Of a DNA stretch of 6,324 nt, positions 5,210 to 6,324 are shown piece after piece (positions within the stretch are counted from its first letter, which is position 1; the number at the start of each line of letters is the position of its first letter). Under the pieces are notes generated by a model, which saw nothing but the letters and a program-made list of their open reading frames with translations, was not told where the DNA came from and searched no databases. A program made the position numbers and the translations under genes. Location: the NCBI GenBank assembly GCA_020441345.1, contig JAGRMK010000384.1, forward strand, positions 1 through 6,324, in the 5' to 3' direction. The stretch comes from Paracoccaceae bacterium (GTDB lineage: Bacteria; Pseudomonadota; Alphaproteobacteria; Rhodobacterales; Rhodobacteraceae).

Positions 5210-6324
5210 ATGCGCCGAGTCGTGGTGACGGGTCTGGGAATGGTGACGCCGCTGGCTTGCGGGGTCGAAGAAACCTGGAAACGGCTGTTGGCCGGTCAAT
5301 CGGGCGCGGGTCCGATCACGCGGTTCGACGCGAGTGGGCTGGTCACGACCTATGCCTGCGAGATTCCATTGGGCGACGGGAGCGACGGCACGTTCAATCC
5401 CGATGACTGGATGGCGCCGAAAGAACGCCGCAAGGTGGACGACTTCATTCTATACGGCGTTGCGGCTGCGCAGCAGGCGGTCGAAGACGCGGGCTGGACG
5501 CCTGAGGATGAGGACAGCCGCTTGCGCACCGGTGTGATGATCGGCGCGGGGATCGGCGGGCTGACCACAATTGCCGAGACCGCGGTCTTGATCAAGGAGC
5601 GCGGACCCAAGCGGGTCTCGCCGTTTTTCATTCCCGGGGCATTGATCAACCTGATCTCGGGTCAGGTGAGCATTCGCTACGGATTCAAGGGGCCGAACCA
5701 TGCCGTCGTGACGGCCTGCTCGACCGGCGCGCATGCCATTGGCGATGCCGCGCGGTTGATCCAGTGGGGCGATGCGGATGTGATGGTCGCAGGGGGCGCC
5801 GAGGCGCCGATCAGCGAAATCGGCATCGCCGGGTTCAACGCCTGCAAGGCGCTGTCGACCAAGCGCGCCGACGCGCCACAGACTGCAAGCCGCCCGTATG
5901 ACGCGGATCGCGACGGGTTCGTGATGGGCGAGGGCGCGGGGGTCGTGGTGCTGGAGGAATACGAGCACGCAAAGGCGCGTGGTGCGAAGATCTATTGCGA
6001 AATCGTTGGCTACGGGCTTTCGGGCGACGCCTATCACATCACCGCCCCCGCCGAGGACGGCGACGGCGGGTTTCGGGCGATGAGTGCCGCGCTCAAGCGG
6101 GCCGGTCTGGAGCCGGGTGCGGTGGATTACATCAATGCGCATGGCACCTCGACGATGGCGGATACCATCGAGCTTGGCGCCGTCGAGCGGTTGTTGGGCG
6201 ATGCGGCGTCGAAGGCGACGATGTCATCGACGAAATCCTCGATCGGGCATCTCTTGGGGGCCGCGGGCGCGGTCGAGGCGATTTTCTGTGTGCTGGCGAT
6301 CCGCGACCAGATCGCGCCGCCGAC
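5210..6324 (+). CDS. fabF: 3-oxoacyl-[acyl-carrier-protein] synthase II FabF, 3' truncated by window
   Basis: The frame is open from ATG 5210 to the window end, giving 371 codons of an expected 415-425. FabF condenses malonyl-ACP with acyl-ACP, extending the chain by two carbons with loss of CO2. It starts MRRVVVTGLGMVTPL, the classic FabF N-terminus. The nucleophile is C170 in VVTACSTGAHAIGDA, and the catalytic histidines are H311 (NAHGTST) and H347 (SSIGHLLGAAGAVE), with the conserved lysine K342. These correspond to C163, H303, H340 and K335 of E. coli FabF. The start at 5210 has GGGAGG (5197-5202) 7 nt upstream; the in-frame ATG at 5204 is too close. FabF (KAS II) rather than FabB is favoured by the N-terminus and overall sequence. 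The gene is transcribed away from fabG. No frameshift or missing active-site residue is seen in the part present. Confidence 0.96.
   Translation, partial: MRRVVVTGLGMVTPLACGVEETWKRLLAGQSGAGPITRFDASGLVTTYACEIPLGDGSDGTFNPDDWMAPKERRKVDDFILYGVAAAQQAVEDAGWTPEDEDSRLRTGVMIGAGIGGLTTIAETAVLIKERGPKRVSPFFIPGALINLISGQVSIRYGFKGPNHAVVTACSTGAHAIGDAARLIQWGDADVMVAGGAEAPISEIGIAGFNACKALSTKRADAPQTASRPYDADRDGFVMGEGAGVVVLEEYEHAKARGAKIYCEIVGYGLSGDAYHITAPAEDGDGGFRAMSAALKRAGLEPGAVDYINAHGTSTMADTIELGAVERLLGDAASKATMSSTKSSIGHLLGAAGAVEAIFCVLAIRDQIAPP

Noticed and set aside
4206..5228. 340-codon plus-strand frame opposite fabG
   Set aside because: It overlaps fabG entirely and then the promoter region and fabF start; composition is glycine/arginine-rich with no domain.
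5450..6142. 230-codon minus-strand frame inside fabF
   Set aside because: It is antisense to the FabF active-site region, where the sense frame shows all catalytic residues; the reverse frame has no recognisable sequence.

Overview
The window is GC-rich, densely coded DNA that looks like a chromosomal housekeeping segment from an alphaproteobacterium of the Rhodobacteraceae (Roseobacter/Rhodobacter/Paracoccus type). This rests on three things: the aconitase N-terminus, the FabG and FabF sequences, and an intergenic GC-rich hairpin element ending in an AGTATTT...AAGATGAAA tail, which resembles elements I recall from many genomes of that family. The assignment is by recognition, not by a search.

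Layout. Positions 1-227 (minus) hold the first 75 codons of aconitate hydratase acnA. A 243-bp divergent intergenic region follows. It contains a striking pair of abutting GntR/FadR-like palindromic sites (315-334). A DUF1223 thioredoxin-fold protein with a signal peptide lies at 471-1415 (plus). It converges on two tandem paralogous lysophospholipid / lipid A-type acyltransferases (HtrB/LpxL family) at 1448-2362 and 2440-3351 (both minus). Upstream of these is acpP, the acyl carrier protein (3487-3720, minus), followed by two hairpins, one of them a good intrinsic terminator. A 458-bp gene-free stretch holds a plausible acpP promoter and a terminator-like hairpin for fabG. fabG, 3-oxoacyl-ACP reductase, is at 4179-4916 (minus). 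A divergent 293-bp region carries the hairpin element. fabF, 3-oxoacyl-ACP synthase II, starts at 5210 (plus) and runs off the window end with about 371 codons present.

How the genes fit together. acpP, fabG and fabF form the core of type II fatty acid elongation: FabF condenses malonyl-ACP with acyl-ACP, FabG reduces the 3-oxo product, and AcpP carries the chain. The two HtrB-type acyltransferases belong to a family that commonly uses acyl-ACP as donor, so they sit naturally beside acpP as consumers of its products in outer-membrane lipid synthesis. acnA and the DUF1223 protein look like an unrelated neighbouring block.

I see no phage, transposase, CRISPR, tRNA or rRNA sequence, and nothing I would call a new system. 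The points worth a second look are regulatory and architectural: the double palindrome at acnA, the split and divergent fab locus with no fabD beside fabG, the hairpin element in the fabG-fabF gap, and the tandem duplicated acyltransferases.
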